Part shown: positions 26,604 through 34,703 of the stretch, one piece after another
Layout: each line of letters begins with the position of its first letter
How positions within the stretch are numbered: position 1 is the first letter of the stretch
DNA from: JBQLZQ01 sp052168355
GTDB taxonomy: Bacteria; Pseudomonadota; Alphaproteobacteria; DSM-16000; Inquilinaceae
Direction: 5' to 3'
Assembly: GCA_052168355.1 (NCBI GenBank)
Contig: JBQLZQ010000005.1
Coordinates: forward strand, 36,361-100,360
Length of the DNA stretch: 64,000 nucleotides
Translations under genes and position numbers: made by a program
The notes under the pieces: generated by a model
What the model was told of the DNA's origin: nothing
What the model saw: only the letters and a program-made list of their open reading frames with translations
Databases searched by the model: none

Positions 26604-27511
26604 TCCCGGTTGGGGTCGCCGACGGCGGCGGCGTGGCGCACGCGCAGACGGCGGATCCGGCGCGGGTCTGCCTCGGTGACCTCGAACTCCAGCCCGGCGG
26701 GGTGGTTCAACAGTTCGCCACGGGCCGGAATGCGCCCGGCGATGGCGAACACCAGACCGCCCACGGTGTCGATGTCGTCGCGCTCGTCCTCTTCCAGAAT
26801 CGGCCCCAGCCGCGCCTCGAACTCCTCCATCGGCAGACGGGCATCGACCACGAAGCTGCCGTCCGGCCGTTCCTCGAACTGCGGCGGTTCGTCGGTATCG
26901 TGCTCGTCCTCGATATCGCCGACGATTTCCTCGACCAAATCCTCGATGGTGATCAGCCCGTCGATGCCGCCGAATTCGTCGACCACCAGGGCCATGTGCT
27001 GGCGGGCCTGACGCATCTCCAGCAGCAGATCCAGGACCGGCATGGAGGGGGCGACAACAATGACGTCGCGCAACAATTCAGCGGTTTTGACATCGCGATT
27101 GTCGACCACGGTGGCCAGCACGTCCTTGATGTGCAGCATGCCCACGATGTCGTCCAGGCTTTCCCGGTAGACGGGGATGCGGCTGTGGGCCCGCGCGGCC
27201 ACCAGGCGCAGAATGTCGGGCAGGGCGGTCTCGACCTCGACCGCGACGATGTCGGCGCGGGGCACCATCACGTCGATGGCGGTCAGGTCCTTCAGCCGCA
27301 GGATGTTGGTCAGCAGCATGCGCTCGTGCGAGGCGACGTCCTGGCTCGGCTCCTCGCTGTCCTCGAGCAACTCCTCGATGGTGTCGCGCCAGCTGGACTC
27401 GGACTTGCCGGTCAGGGCGGCCCGCAGCCAGCTCCGGAATATGCGAGGGGTCGGTTGGGTGTCTTCGGCTCGAACGGGTCGAGCCGATCTAGATATGGAG
27501 CTTTCGGTCAT
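26600..27511 (-). CDS. CorC/HlyC-family CBS-domain protein
   Basis: A 303-residue cytoplasmic protein with a paired CBS domain (about residues 70-200: VMVPRADIVAVEV, SRIPVYRESLDDIVGMLHIKD) and a C-terminal CorC/HlyC transporter-associated domain ending in a beta-rich segment. It lacks the membrane DUF21 part, as is usual for this syntenic copy between ybeY and lnt. Linked to divalent-cation efflux by analogy with CorC. Confidence 0.92.
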   Translation of the reverse strand: MTESSISRSARPVRAEDTQPTPRIFRSWLRAALTGKSESSWRDTIEELLEDSEEPSQDVASHERMLLTNILRLKDLTAIDVMVPRADIVAVEVETALPDILRLVAARAHSRIPVYRESLDDIVGMLHIKDVLATVVDNRDVKTAELLRDVIVVAPSMPVLDLLLEMRQARQHMALVVDEFGGIDGLITIEDLVEEIVGDIEDEHDTDEPPQFEERPDGSFVVDARLPMEEFEARLGPILEEDERDDIDTVGGLVFAIAGRIPARGELLNHPAGLEFEVTEADPRRIRRLRVRHAAAVGDPNRE

Positions 27512-27568
27512 CGCTCTTGGCTGATCATGATCTCAGAGACCCTGTGAGAATCGGCATCGACGAGGGTG

Positions 27569-28183
27569 TCATGCCGTCCGGTCGTCCGGCCCGACATAGG
27601 GATCGGCGATTCCGAACCGGGCGACAATCCGCGCCTCAAGCCGTTCCATGCGTTCCGCATCCTGGTCTGTCTCGTGATCATAGCCCAGCAGATGAAGAAC
27701 GCCATGAACAAGTAGATGATAGAGATGATCGCGGGGCGTTTTCCCTTCCGTCCGCGCCTCGGCGGCGACCGTTTCGAAGGCCATGGCGATGTCGCCCAGC
27801 ATGATCGGGGCCTCTGGCGGAGCGGGTGGGGAAGGATCCGTCGTCGCCGTCGATTCCGTCAGGGGCGGGCCAATCATTGGGCCAGCCATCGGGAAGGACA
27901 GGACGTTGGTCGGCCGGTCGACCCCGCGATAGGCGCGGTTGAGGTCCCGCACCGCCCGATCGTCGGTCAGAAGGACGCCGATCTCCAAAGCTCCGGACGG
28001 ACCCGACGCGTCGGCCAGGGCGGTCCGCGCGACGATGTCCAGATCGCGGGCCAGCGGGTCGGAGCCGGCGGCGGCAAGCAGATCCAGCCAACGGTCGTCC
28101 TCGACGGTCAGGTCGACAAGCGCCCGGTCGGCGGGTTGCCCCGACGGCGGTCCGGTCGCGACAGTCGTGGACGGACCGCTCAT
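27569..28183 (-). CDS. ybeY: YbeY endoribonuclease (rRNA maturation factor)
   Basis: A zinc-dependent single-strand RNase needed for 16S 3'-end maturation. The metal site HGVLHLLGYDHETDQD is complete, and ALEIGVLLTDDRAVRDLNRAYRGVDRPTNVLSFP is the N-terminal core. The 204-residue protein starts at ATG 28183, overlapping the phoH stop by 4 bases. A proline/threonine-rich insert lies at about residues 105-125. Confidence 0.95.
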   Translation of the reverse strand: MSGPSTTVATGPPSGQPADRALVDLTVEDDRWLDLLAAAGSDPLARDLDIVARTALADASGPSGALEIGVLLTDDRAVRDLNRAYRGVDRPTNVLSFPMAGPMIGPPLTESTATTDPSPPAPPEAPIMLGDIAMAFETVAAEARTEGKTPRDHLYHLLVHGVLHLLGYDHETDQDAERMERLEARIVARFGIADPYVGPDDRTA

Positions 28184-29181
28184 GGGCCGCTGCTTTTCTG
28201 GTCCATGGCCTCGTAGGCCCGGACGATCCGCATCACCAGGGGGTGGCGCACGACATCGTCGTGGCTGAACCGAATGATGCCGACCCCATCCACGCCTTCC
28301 AGGATTTTCACCGCTTCCAGCAGGCCGGCCCGGGCGCCGCCGGGCAGATCCGTCTGACTGGAATCGCCGGTGACGACCATCCGGCTGTTTTCGCCCAGCC
28401 GGGTCAGGAACATGCGCATCTGCATGGAGGTGGCGTTCTGGGCCTCGTCCAGGATGACAAAGGCGTGGGCGAGGGTGCGCCCGCGCATGAAGGCCAGAGG
28501 CGCGATCTCGATGGTCCCATTGTCCAGATGGCGGGTCACCGTGTCGGGCGGCAGCATGTCGTACAGGGCGTCGTAGAGCGGGCGAAGGTAGGGATCCACC
28601 TTCTCCTTCAGATCGCCGGGCAGAAACCCCAGCCTCTCCCCGGCCTCGACCGCCGGACGCGACAGGATGATCCGATCCACCTTGTTGGCCATCAGCAGCG
28701 ACACGCCCTGGGCGACGGCCAGATAGGTCTTGCCGGTACCGGCGGGACCCAGGCCGAACACCAGTTCCGACGCGGCAAGGGCATCGATATAGGCGACCTG
28801 GTTGGGGGTGCGCGCTTCGATCAGCCGCAGCCGGGTGCGCAGGCTGGCCCCCTTGTTGAACATCGGCGTGCCCCGGTCCTCGTCGTTCGGCACTTTTTGG
28901 ACTCCATGTTCGCGGGCCATGCGGACCATGGCATCGACCTCCGGCGGGCCGACCGCCATGTCCCGTTCCAGCCGGTCCCACAGGGCGCGCAACACCAGTT
29001 CCGCCGTGCGGGCGGGGTCCTCGGGACCGGTGATGGTCACGTGATTGCCGCGCGACGACAGGGTGACGCCAAGCTGATGCTCCAGCCGGGCCAGATGGCT
29101 GTCATGCTCCCCGTAAAGCAGCGGCAGCAGGCTGTTGTCGTCGAACGACAAGGTCACCTGATGCGGGGCGAGGTCTGTCAA
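28180..29181 (-). CDS. PhoH-like ATPase
   Basis: A 333-residue RNA-associated P-loop ATPase with Walker A GPAGTGKT at residues 145-152 and Walker B in FVILDEAQNAT. Linked genes miaB and ybeY, as here, suggest a role in RNA metabolism. Unlike in E. coli, nothing in its context suggests phosphate control. Overlaps miaB and ybeY by 4 bases each. Confidence 0.94.
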   Translation of the reverse strand: MTDLAPHQVTLSFDDNSLLPLLYGEHDSHLARLEHQLGVTLSSRGNHVTITGPEDPARTAELVLRALWDRLERDMAVGPPEVDAMVRMAREHGVQKVPNDEDRGTPMFNKGASLRTRLRLIEARTPNQVAYIDALAASELVFGLGPAGTGKTYLAVAQGVSLLMANKVDRIILSRPAVEAGERLGFLPGDLKEKVDPYLRPLYDALYDMLPPDTVTRHLDNGTIEIAPLAFMRGRTLAHAFVILDEAQNATSMQMRMFLTRLGENSRMVVTGDSSQTDLPGGARAGLLEAVKILEGVDGVGIIRFSHDDVVRHPLVMRIVRAYEAMDQKSSGP

Positions 29182-30566
29182 ACGGCGATCCTCTCCCCGT
29201 CCCGGGCCATCGCATCGCCGGCGGTCAACCGGCCGGACACGCTGTTGGCGTGCGCCGCCTCGATCCGCACATCGACGATCGCGCCGATGAGAGCGCCGTC
29301 GGCCGCCACATGGACCGACTGCATTTCCGGCGTGCGGCCGGCCATCTGACCCGCCCGCCGGCTCGACCGGTCCAAGAGCACCGGCCGCACCCGCCCGACC
29401 GACGCCCGGTTAAAAGCAAGCTGCTGCTCGTTCAGCACGTCCTGAAGCACCGCCAGCCGTTCGGACTTGACCGGTTCGGGAACCTGGTCGTCCAGCGACG
29501 CCGCGCCGGTGCCGGGGCGGGGGCTGTATTTGAAGCTGTAGGACTGGGCGAACCCGATGTCGCCGATCAGCCGCAGGGTCTGGGCGAAATCCCGGTCCGT
29601 CTCGCCGGGGAACCCGACGATGAAGTCCGACGACAGGGCGATGTCGTCCCGCGCCGCGCGCAACCGGTCGATGATGCGGCGATAGGCGTCGGCGTCGTGC
29701 CGGCGGTTCATGGCCGCCAGGATCCTGTCGGATCCGCTTTGGACCGGCAGGTGCAGAAACGGCATCAGCTGGGGCACGTCCCTATGGGCGTCGATCAAGT
29801 CGTCATCCATGTCGCGCGGATGAGACGTGGTGTAGCGCAGCCGCGCCAGCCCATCGATGTCGGCCAGGCCGCGGATCAGCCGGCCAAGGCCCCAAACCGA
29901 CCCGTCGGGCCCTTCGCCGTGGTAGGCGTTGACGTTCTGGCCCAGCAGCGTGATCTCGCGCGCGCCGCCGGCCACCAGCCGCCGCGCCTCCGCCGCGATC
30001 TGAACGACCGGCCGCGAGAATTCGGCGCCGCGGGTGTAGGGAACGACGCAGAAGGTGCAAAACTTGTCGCAGCCTTCCTGGACCGACAAAAAGGCCGACG
30101 GCCCCTGGGAGGCCGCTTCCTCCGGCAGATGGTCGAACTTGGAGTCCACCGGGAAGTCGGTGTTGAGGGTCTGGTCCCGGCCGCGCAGCACGCGGGCCAC
30201 CATCTCCGGCAGGGTGTGGTAGGTCTGGGGACCGAACACCATGTCCACATAGGGCGCTCGAGCCTGGATTTCCGCGCCCTCCGCCTGGGCGACACAGCCT
30301 GCCACGGCGATCAGCATGCGCCGGCCCGCCGCTTCCTGCCTGCCCTTGTGGGCCCGCAAGCGTCCCAGTTCGGAAAAGACCTTTTCCGCCGCCTTCTCAC
30401 GAATATGGCAGGTATTGAGGATAACCATGTCGGCATCCCCGGCATCGGCGCACGGCGCATAGCCCAGAGGCGCCAGAACGTCGGCCATGCGGGCCGAATC
30501 GTAGACGTTCATCTGGCAACCATAGGTTTTTATGAACAGCTTCTTGGTCACCCGGTCGGTCCTCAA
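29178..30566 (-). CDS. miaB: tRNA-2-methylthio-N6-dimethylallyladenosine synthase
   Basis: A radical-SAM methylthiotransferase, 462 residues. Auxiliary cluster ligands are C17, C53 and C91; the radical-SAM cluster ligands are C166, C170 and C173 (CDKFCTFC). TSHPRDMDDDLIDAH and a C-terminal TRAM domain follow. It heads the miaB-phoH-ybeY-corC-lnt chain of overlapping genes and modifies A37 of tRNAs reading U-starting codons. Confidence 0.96.
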   Translation of the reverse strand: MRTDRVTKKLFIKTYGCQMNVYDSARMADVLAPLGYAPCADAGDADMVILNTCHIREKAAEKVFSELGRLRAHKGRQEAAGRRMLIAVAGCVAQAEGAEIQARAPYVDMVFGPQTYHTLPEMVARVLRGRDQTLNTDFPVDSKFDHLPEEAASQGPSAFLSVQEGCDKFCTFCVVPYTRGAEFSRPVVQIAAEARRLVAGGAREITLLGQNVNAYHGEGPDGSVWGLGRLIRGLADIDGLARLRYTTSHPRDMDDDLIDAHRDVPQLMPFLHLPVQSGSDRILAAMNRRHDADAYRRIIDRLRAARDDIALSSDFIVGFPGETDRDFAQTLRLIGDIGFAQSYSFKYSPRPGTGAASLDDQVPEPVKSERLAVLQDVLNEQQLAFNRASVGRVRPVLLDRSSRRAGQMAGRTPEMQSVHVAADGALIGAIVDVRIEAAHANSVSGRLTAGDAMARDGERIAV

Positions 30567-30590
30567 AAGAGCGGTCCCTATGAGCGGTCG

Positions 30591-31388
30591 TCAGGCGGCA
30601 ACGGGCGCGGATGCGCGCCCCGCGTTCGCATCGGCCACCCCGCCGGCAACGGCGTGCCAGCACCGATCCGCCAGTGCCTTGCGCGTTCCGGCGGCGGCCA
30701 GCGTGACCGGCGCATGGAAGTGCACGACTACGGTCAACCTGCCCAGCCCGATCATTGACCATAGATGCGACAGCATGTCCATATCGCCGTACCACGCATA
30801 AACCGACCGCAGCCGCCGGCCCAGCGGTATGCCGTCCAGCGCGGTGCAACTGATCGAGACCGGTTGAACGGTCAACGGCGCGGTCCCCGTGTCCAGCCCG
30901 GCGACGGCGAACAGGGCGCTTTTGAACGGCAGGGTACGGTTGCCGTCGCTGGATGTGCCCTCCGGAAACAGGATCAAATTGTCGCCCGCCGCCAACCGGG
31001 CCTCCAGGCTGCCGCGCTGGTGCTGCGTGGTGCCGATCCGCCGATCGACAAAGACAGTGCGCTGAAGTTTGGCCAGCAGACCGAACAGGGGCCACCCGGC
31101 AACCTCGGTCTTGGCAACGAAGCTGCCGGAAATCAGAGCGCCCAATACCATGATATCCATGTAGGACGAATGGTTGCTGACGAACAGGGTCGGGCGGGCC
31201 GCCGAGGATGTGCCGCGCACCGCGATGTCGAGGCCGATCAGACGGCAGCATACCCGATGGTAGAGGCGGGGCAGACGATCGCGCAGGGGCAGACGCAAGG
31301 CGACGGCAACGGCCTGGATGGGGATCAGCGCGCCGGTCCACAACAGATACAGGGCCAGCCGGCGCAGGCTCAGCAGATGCGAACCCAT
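30591..31388 (-). CDS. olsA: PlsC-type acyltransferase, probably lyso-ornithine lipid O-acyltransferase (OlsA)
   Basis: A 265-residue membrane acyltransferase with the NHSSYMD (HX4D) catalytic motif and FPEGTSS. A hydrophobic N-terminal segment anchors it. By itself it could be a 1-acylglycerol-3-phosphate acyltransferase, but it lies 80 bases after an OlsB-like gene on the same strand. This pairing as in rhizobial ornithine lipid synthesis supports OlsA, which adds the second acyl chain to lyso-ornithine lipid. Substrate is inferred from context. Confidence 0.78.
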   Translation of the reverse strand: MGSHLLSLRRLALYLLWTGALIPIQAVAVALRLPLRDRLPRLYHRVCCRLIGLDIAVRGTSSAARPTLFVSNHSSYMDIMVLGALISGSFVAKTEVAGWPLFGLLAKLQRTVFVDRRIGTTQHQRGSLEARLAAGDNLILFPEGTSSDGNRTLPFKSALFAVAGLDTGTAPLTVQPVSISCTALDGIPLGRRLRSVYAWYGDMDMLSHLWSMIGLGRLTVVVHFHAPVTLAAAGTRKALADRCWHAVAGGVADANAGRASAPVAA

Positions 31389-31407
31389 TCCGGAACGGTT
31401 GATGAAC

Positions 31408-31468
31408 GGGAACGCACGAGACTGGGACGCAAGAGATCGGGACGCACAAGATTGGGACGCACGGTCGG
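31408..31468. repeat. Four tandem 15-16-bp repeats between olsB and olsA
   Basis: Units begin at 31408 (16 bp), 31424, 31439 and 31454 (15 bp each), each starting GGGACGCA or GGGAACGCA. They fill most of the 80-base gap and end at the olsB stop codon. The copies differ at 2-5 positions. Confidence 0.8.
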
Positions 31469-32302
31469 TCAGGGCGCGCGATGGACCAAAACCGGCCGCC
31501 GCTCACGCCGTTCGTAGTGGCGGTAGTATTTGTCGGTCACCAGATCGGTCTTGACCACCACGCATACATCGGTGGTGTTGAACTGCTCGTCGATCACGGC
31601 GCCGTCGCCGATCATGCCGCCGACCCTCAGATAGCCCTTGATCAGCGGCGGCAGCGTGGCGATGGCCGAGCGCTGGTCGAAGCTGCCCGGTTCCAGCAGG
31701 CGCATGCCGGTATAGCGGTCCTTCAGGGCCTTGGGCCGCAGGGCCGGCGGCGCCAAATGGTAGTGGTAGAGATAGGACAGCGGCAGCGCCACCTCGTTCG
31801 GGTCGGTGCCCGGCAGGCTGGCGCACCCGAACAGCAGTTCGATATCGTGCTGGAACACATAGGCCGCGATGCCGCGCCACAGCAACTGCATGGTCTGCCC
31901 GGTCCGGTACCCGGGATCGACGCAGGACCGACCCAGCTCCAGGATCTCGCCCGGATGGGCCAGCAGGGCGCCGATATCGAATTCATCGGCCGAATAGAAT
32001 GTCCCCACCCGATTCGCCGCCTCGCGACGGATCATGCGGTAAGTGCCGACAACCGCCTGGCCGCCTGTGCCGCGCGCGTTGTCGATGACCAGCAGATGAT
32101 CGGCGATCGCGTCGAACCGGTCCATGTCCTGGCCCGCGGCCGCCATCTCCGGCGACGGCCTGGCGTTCATCTCATCGTAGAAGACGCGGTACCGAAGGGC
32201 CTGGGCGGCGCGAATCTCGGCCGGTGTCTCGGCCAGACGAACCTCAAGGCTGCCTGCCCGGAAGCACCAGCCATAGTCGCTTATGGGGGTTGCCGCTACC
32301 AT
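31469..32302 (-). CDS. olsB: L-ornithine N-alpha-acyltransferase (OlsB-like)
   Basis: A 277-residue GNAT-fold protein of the ornithine-acyl-ACP acyltransferase group. Typical features are LEVRLAETPAEIRAAQALRYRVFYDEM at the N-terminus, DHLLVIDN, YRMIRREAA and ILELGRSCVDPGYR, and KGYLRVGGMIGDGAVID later. OlsB joins a 3-hydroxyacyl chain to ornithine, the first step to membrane lipids without phosphorus. No Pho box was seen in its 226-base upstream region although such genes are phosphate-regulated in rhizobia. Confidence 0.85.
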   Translation of the reverse strand: MVAATPISDYGWCFRAGSLEVRLAETPAEIRAAQALRYRVFYDEMNARPSPEMAAAGQDMDRFDAIADHLLVIDNARGTGGQAVVGTYRMIRREAANRVGTFYSADEFDIGALLAHPGEILELGRSCVDPGYRTGQTMQLLWRGIAAYVFQHDIELLFGCASLPGTDPNEVALPLSYLYHYHLAPPALRPKALKDRYTGMRLLEPGSFDQRSAIATLPPLIKGYLRVGGMIGDGAVIDEQFNTTDVCVVVKTDLVTDKYYRHYERRERRPVLVHRAP

Positions 32303-32528
32303 AGTCCGCTGCCGCTCCTGCCAAGCTGAATGCGAAGGCCCGTCATATCGCTTCGAGGTCCACCGCGATCAACGTTCGGGACTCAACGTTCGGGGGGGGC
32401 CGATCCTGGCGTTTGGGGGAACTTGGTGCGGCGCCGGGGTACGTCGTGACGCCGTTACACCGCGTTAATAACGCCCTAACCATACCCGAAAATATCGGCG
32501 GTCGCCACCAGAACCATGCGGGCCAGGT

Positions 32529-32942
32529 TCAGGCGGATCGCCGGGACCGGGTCCCAAGGCCGATCTCCTTGGCCAGACGGCTGCGCTGTTTGGCATAGTT
32601 GGGGGCCACCATGGGATAATCCGGCGGTAAAGCCCAACGTTCCCGATAGTCCTCGGGCGACATGTCGTAGGAGGTTTTGAGATGGCGCTTGAGCATTTTG
32701 AGCTTCTTGCCATCTTCCAGGCAGACCAGGAAGTCCGGGGTGATCGATTTCTTCACAGGGACGGCCGGCTGAGGCCGTTCGGGAGCGGGCGCCTGTTCGA
32801 CACCGACAGAAGACAAGCTGCGATAGACTTGCCCGATCAGTTGCGGCAAATCGCCGACACCAACGTTATTATTGCCGACATGAGCAGAGACGATTTGACT
32901 TGTAAGCATCAACAAGGAATTGTGAGAGGAATCACTGCTCAT
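32529..32942 (-). CDS. MucR/Ros-family transcriptional regulator
   Basis: A 137-residue zinc-finger-like DNA-binding protein. The C-terminal half has DFLVCLEDGKKLKMLKRHL, KTSYDMSPEDYRERW and ADYPMVAPNYAKQRSRLAK-type sequence, which are MucR hallmarks. The start at ATG 32942 (MSSDSSHNSLLML) has GGAG 8 bases upstream. MucR proteins are global, AT-rich-DNA-binding regulators of surface, motility and symbiosis genes. The 87-base AT-rich upstream spacer could be its own target. The usual His of RTHY is replaced by Ser, as in a recurring subgroup. Confidence 0.92.
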   Translation of the reverse strand: MSSDSSHNSLLMLTSQIVSAHVGNNNVGVGDLPQLIGQVYRSLSSVGVEQAPAPERPQPAVPVKKSITPDFLVCLEDGKKLKMLKRHLKTSYDMSPEDYRERWALPPDYPMVAPNYAKQRSRLAKEIGLGTRSRRSA

Positions 32943-33029
32943 TACGACTTCTCCACTTAATTGTAGGGACCGTATAAATGCTTCGTCCACGGTTGGCAAT
33001 GTCTCAATCGCGATACACAAGAGAAATTT

Positions 33030-33281
33030 ATGAACAAACACATGGCTGTTGATTTTTATATCGACATCACCGACGAGGTTTGTCCGTTTACCTTTGTCCG
33101 TACGAAGTTACGATTAGAAAGAATGGCATCGGGCGAAGTGTTGGAAGTTCGGTTGAAGGGGGCCGAACCCCTGGCCAATGTTCCGGCATCGGCGGCCGAA
33201 CTGGGACACACCATCCTGTCGATCGAGCCGGAGCCGACCGGCGGCGAAGACATCCGCCGGGTGCGAATCAGAAAGGCTTGA
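33030..33281 (+). CDS. TusA/SirA-like sulfur-carrier family protein
   Basis: An 83-residue protein with the TusA-like core: an N-terminal strand, then C18-P19 in EVCPFTFVRTKLRLERM, then GEVLEVRL and a C-terminal RRVRIRK strand. The family Cys carries sulfur as persulfide. The usual CPxP signature is CPFT here. It is divergent from mucR and its end overlaps the end of rimI by 14 bases. Partner enzymes are not in the window. Confidence 0.8.
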   Translation: MNKHMAVDFYIDITDEVCPFTFVRTKLRLERMASGEVLEVRLKGAEPLANVPASAAELGHTILSIEPEPTGGEDIRRVRIRKA

Positions 33282-33762
33282 CGGGCGGCGGCGGCAGGGG
33301 CGCGCTCATCATCAGGGCGGTGCGCGCGCCGTAGTACCGGGGGCGGGTTCCGATGGCCGCGAAGCCCGCCCGGCGATACAGCGCCAGGGCCGCTTCATTG
33401 TCGTCGGCCACCTCCAAGAAGAGCGTCGCGGCGCCGCATGTCGCGGCGTGCTCCATGGCGCCCCGAAGCAGACGGAAACCGTGGCCGCCGCGCCGTTCCT
33501 CCGGAAGCACGCACAGCGTCAGGATTTCTGCCTCGTCGGCGGCGCACCTGGCAAAAACCAGCCCCACCGGCGCGCCGGACGTGTCCGTGGCCACCAGGCC
33601 AAAGCCGCCCGGGCCGATCAGCAGCGGCATCAGCGAATCGGCACCCCACGGCGAGTCGAAGCAGGCGGCGTGGATCGCGGTCAGGACCGGAATGTCGATC
33701 GGGACCGCCGGCCGGACATGGCCACCCGCCGCGTCCGGTCCGATGGCGTCGGCGGCGATCAT
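33268..33762 (-). CDS. rimI: Ribosomal-protein-alanine N-acetyltransferase-like GNAT (RimI)
   Basis: A 164-residue GNAT with AEILTLCVLPEERRGGHGFRLL, the CoA loop, and LEVADDNEAALALYRRAGF, then YYGARTALMM at the end, all RimI-like. The ATG at 33762 overlaps the tsaB stop by 4 bases; tsaB-rimI pairing is widespread. It would acetylate the N-terminus of a ribosomal protein (S18 in E. coli). Confidence 0.92.
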   Translation of the reverse strand: MIAADAIGPDAAGGHVRPAVPIDIPVLTAIHAACFDSPWGADSLMPLLIGPGGFGLVATDTSGAPVGLVFARCAADEAEILTLCVLPEERRGGHGFRLLRGAMEHAATCGAATLFLEVADDNEAALALYRRAGFAAIGTRPRYYGARTALMMSAPLPPPPVKPF

Positions 33763-34442
33763 GGGACAATGGCCCGGGCGGGCGCCGCCGGCTGGGCGGC
33801 GGGAGACCGAAGGTAGAGGGGCGCCGGCGGCTCCAACCCGGCCAGATGCCGCCGTTCCGCCGCCAGCGCGGCCAAGACCGCGGTGTCCGTCCGATCGGAG
33901 CCCGGCATCACCTCCACCGATCCATGACCCGCCAGCGCGTCGAGGGCGGCCGGGGCGGCATCGCCGGCCAGGATCAGGCCGCCGTCGGGGACCAGGGCCG
34001 GCAGACCCTCCGGCGCGACGCAGGCGGGCGGTCCCACGGACGCGCCATCGGCAGCGAAGATCTGGACGAACAGATCCCGGTTCCGGCTGTCCAGGGCCAC
34101 GACCAGGGCACGTCCGGCCGGGCGCGCCGGCGCGACCGACGCGGCGATGACATCGAACCTGGACAGGCCGACAATCGGGCGGCCGGTCGCCAGGGCCATG
34201 CCACCGGCGGCGGCCAGGCCGATCCTGAGCCCGGTAAACGATCCGGGTCCCACGGTGACGCCGTAAAGGTCGATGGACCCGGGCGTCAGCGCGGCCTCCG
34301 CCATCAGGTCCTCGATCATGGGCATCAGCACCTCGGCATGGCCGCGGGACAGGGATCGGTCGCGGCTGGCCAGCACGGCGCCGTCCCGCCACGCGGTGAC
34401 GGAACAGGCGGACCCCGCGGTGTCGATGCCCAGAACGATCAT
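33759..34442 (-). CDS. tsaB: tRNA threonylcarbamoyladenosine biosynthesis protein TsaB
   Basis: A 227-residue ASKHA-fold protein that supports TsaD in t6A37 tRNA modification. Visible are MIVLGIDTAGSACSVTAW, GHAEVLMPMIEDLM and GVTVGPGSFTGLRIGLAA. The ATG at 34442 is the family start; frame upstream to 34532 runs into a repeat element and is not coding. Confidence 0.95.
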   Translation of the reverse strand: MIVLGIDTAGSACSVTAWRDGAVLASRDRSLSRGHAEVLMPMIEDLMAEAALTPGSIDLYGVTVGPGSFTGLRIGLAAAGGMALATGRPIVGLSRFDVIAASVAPARPAGRALVVALDSRNRDLFVQIFAADGASVGPPACVAPEGLPALVPDGGLILAGDAAPAALDALAGHGSVEVMPGSDRTDTAVLAALAAERRHLAGLEPPAPLYLRSPAAQPAAPARAIVP

Positions 34443-34490
34443 GTGCCCCGTGGAAACCTCTCGCGACGCGGAAAAACGCCGCCCGACCTT

Positions 34491-34552
34491 AGAGCAGGAT
34501 CGCCTTGGGTGGAATCGCTTCGGCGATCCCACCCAAGGCGTGAATCCTACTC
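34491..34552. repeat. Dispersed extragenic palindrome, copy 2
   Basis: An imperfect inverted repeat AGAGCAGGATCGCCTTGGG ... CCACCCAAGGCGTGAATCC ending CTC, centred on a secondary CGC-TTCG-GCG hairpin. The TTGGGTGG/CCACCCAAGGCG core matches the element at 10511-10572. It lies between the tsaB start and the terminator at 34595. Confidence 0.8.
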
Positions 34553-34594
34553 AATTCATAGAGTTAGAGCCTGCTTCGAGACGGGCCCTCAACG

Positions 34595-34631
34595 AAAAAG
34601 GCGATGCCTGGGATGAGCCCCCGGCATCGCC
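34595..34631 (-). terminator. Intrinsic terminator of the glucosaminidase gene
   Basis: On the minus strand, a perfect 9-bp stem GGCGATGCC/GGCATCGCC (34600-34608 with 34623-34631), extended by an inner GGG/CCC, is followed by five T residues. It is 72 bases after the stop of the gene at 34704. Confidence 0.88.
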
Positions 34632-34703
34632 TGTCCGTGGTGCCATGCGCCGGCGGCGCGATCAAGCCGGCGCCGCCCTTGCCCCCCGGTCGGGCGACGG
34701 CCC

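Noticed and set aside
31408..31468. CRISPR-like array between olsB and olsA
   Set aside because: Units are contiguous, 15-16 bp long and have no spacers; no cas genes are in the window.
33763..34392. Apparent fusion of rimI with upstream coding sequence
   Set aside because: The upstream part lies in the wrong frame of tsaB. The ATGA junction at 33759-33762 shows two coupled genes, not a fusion.
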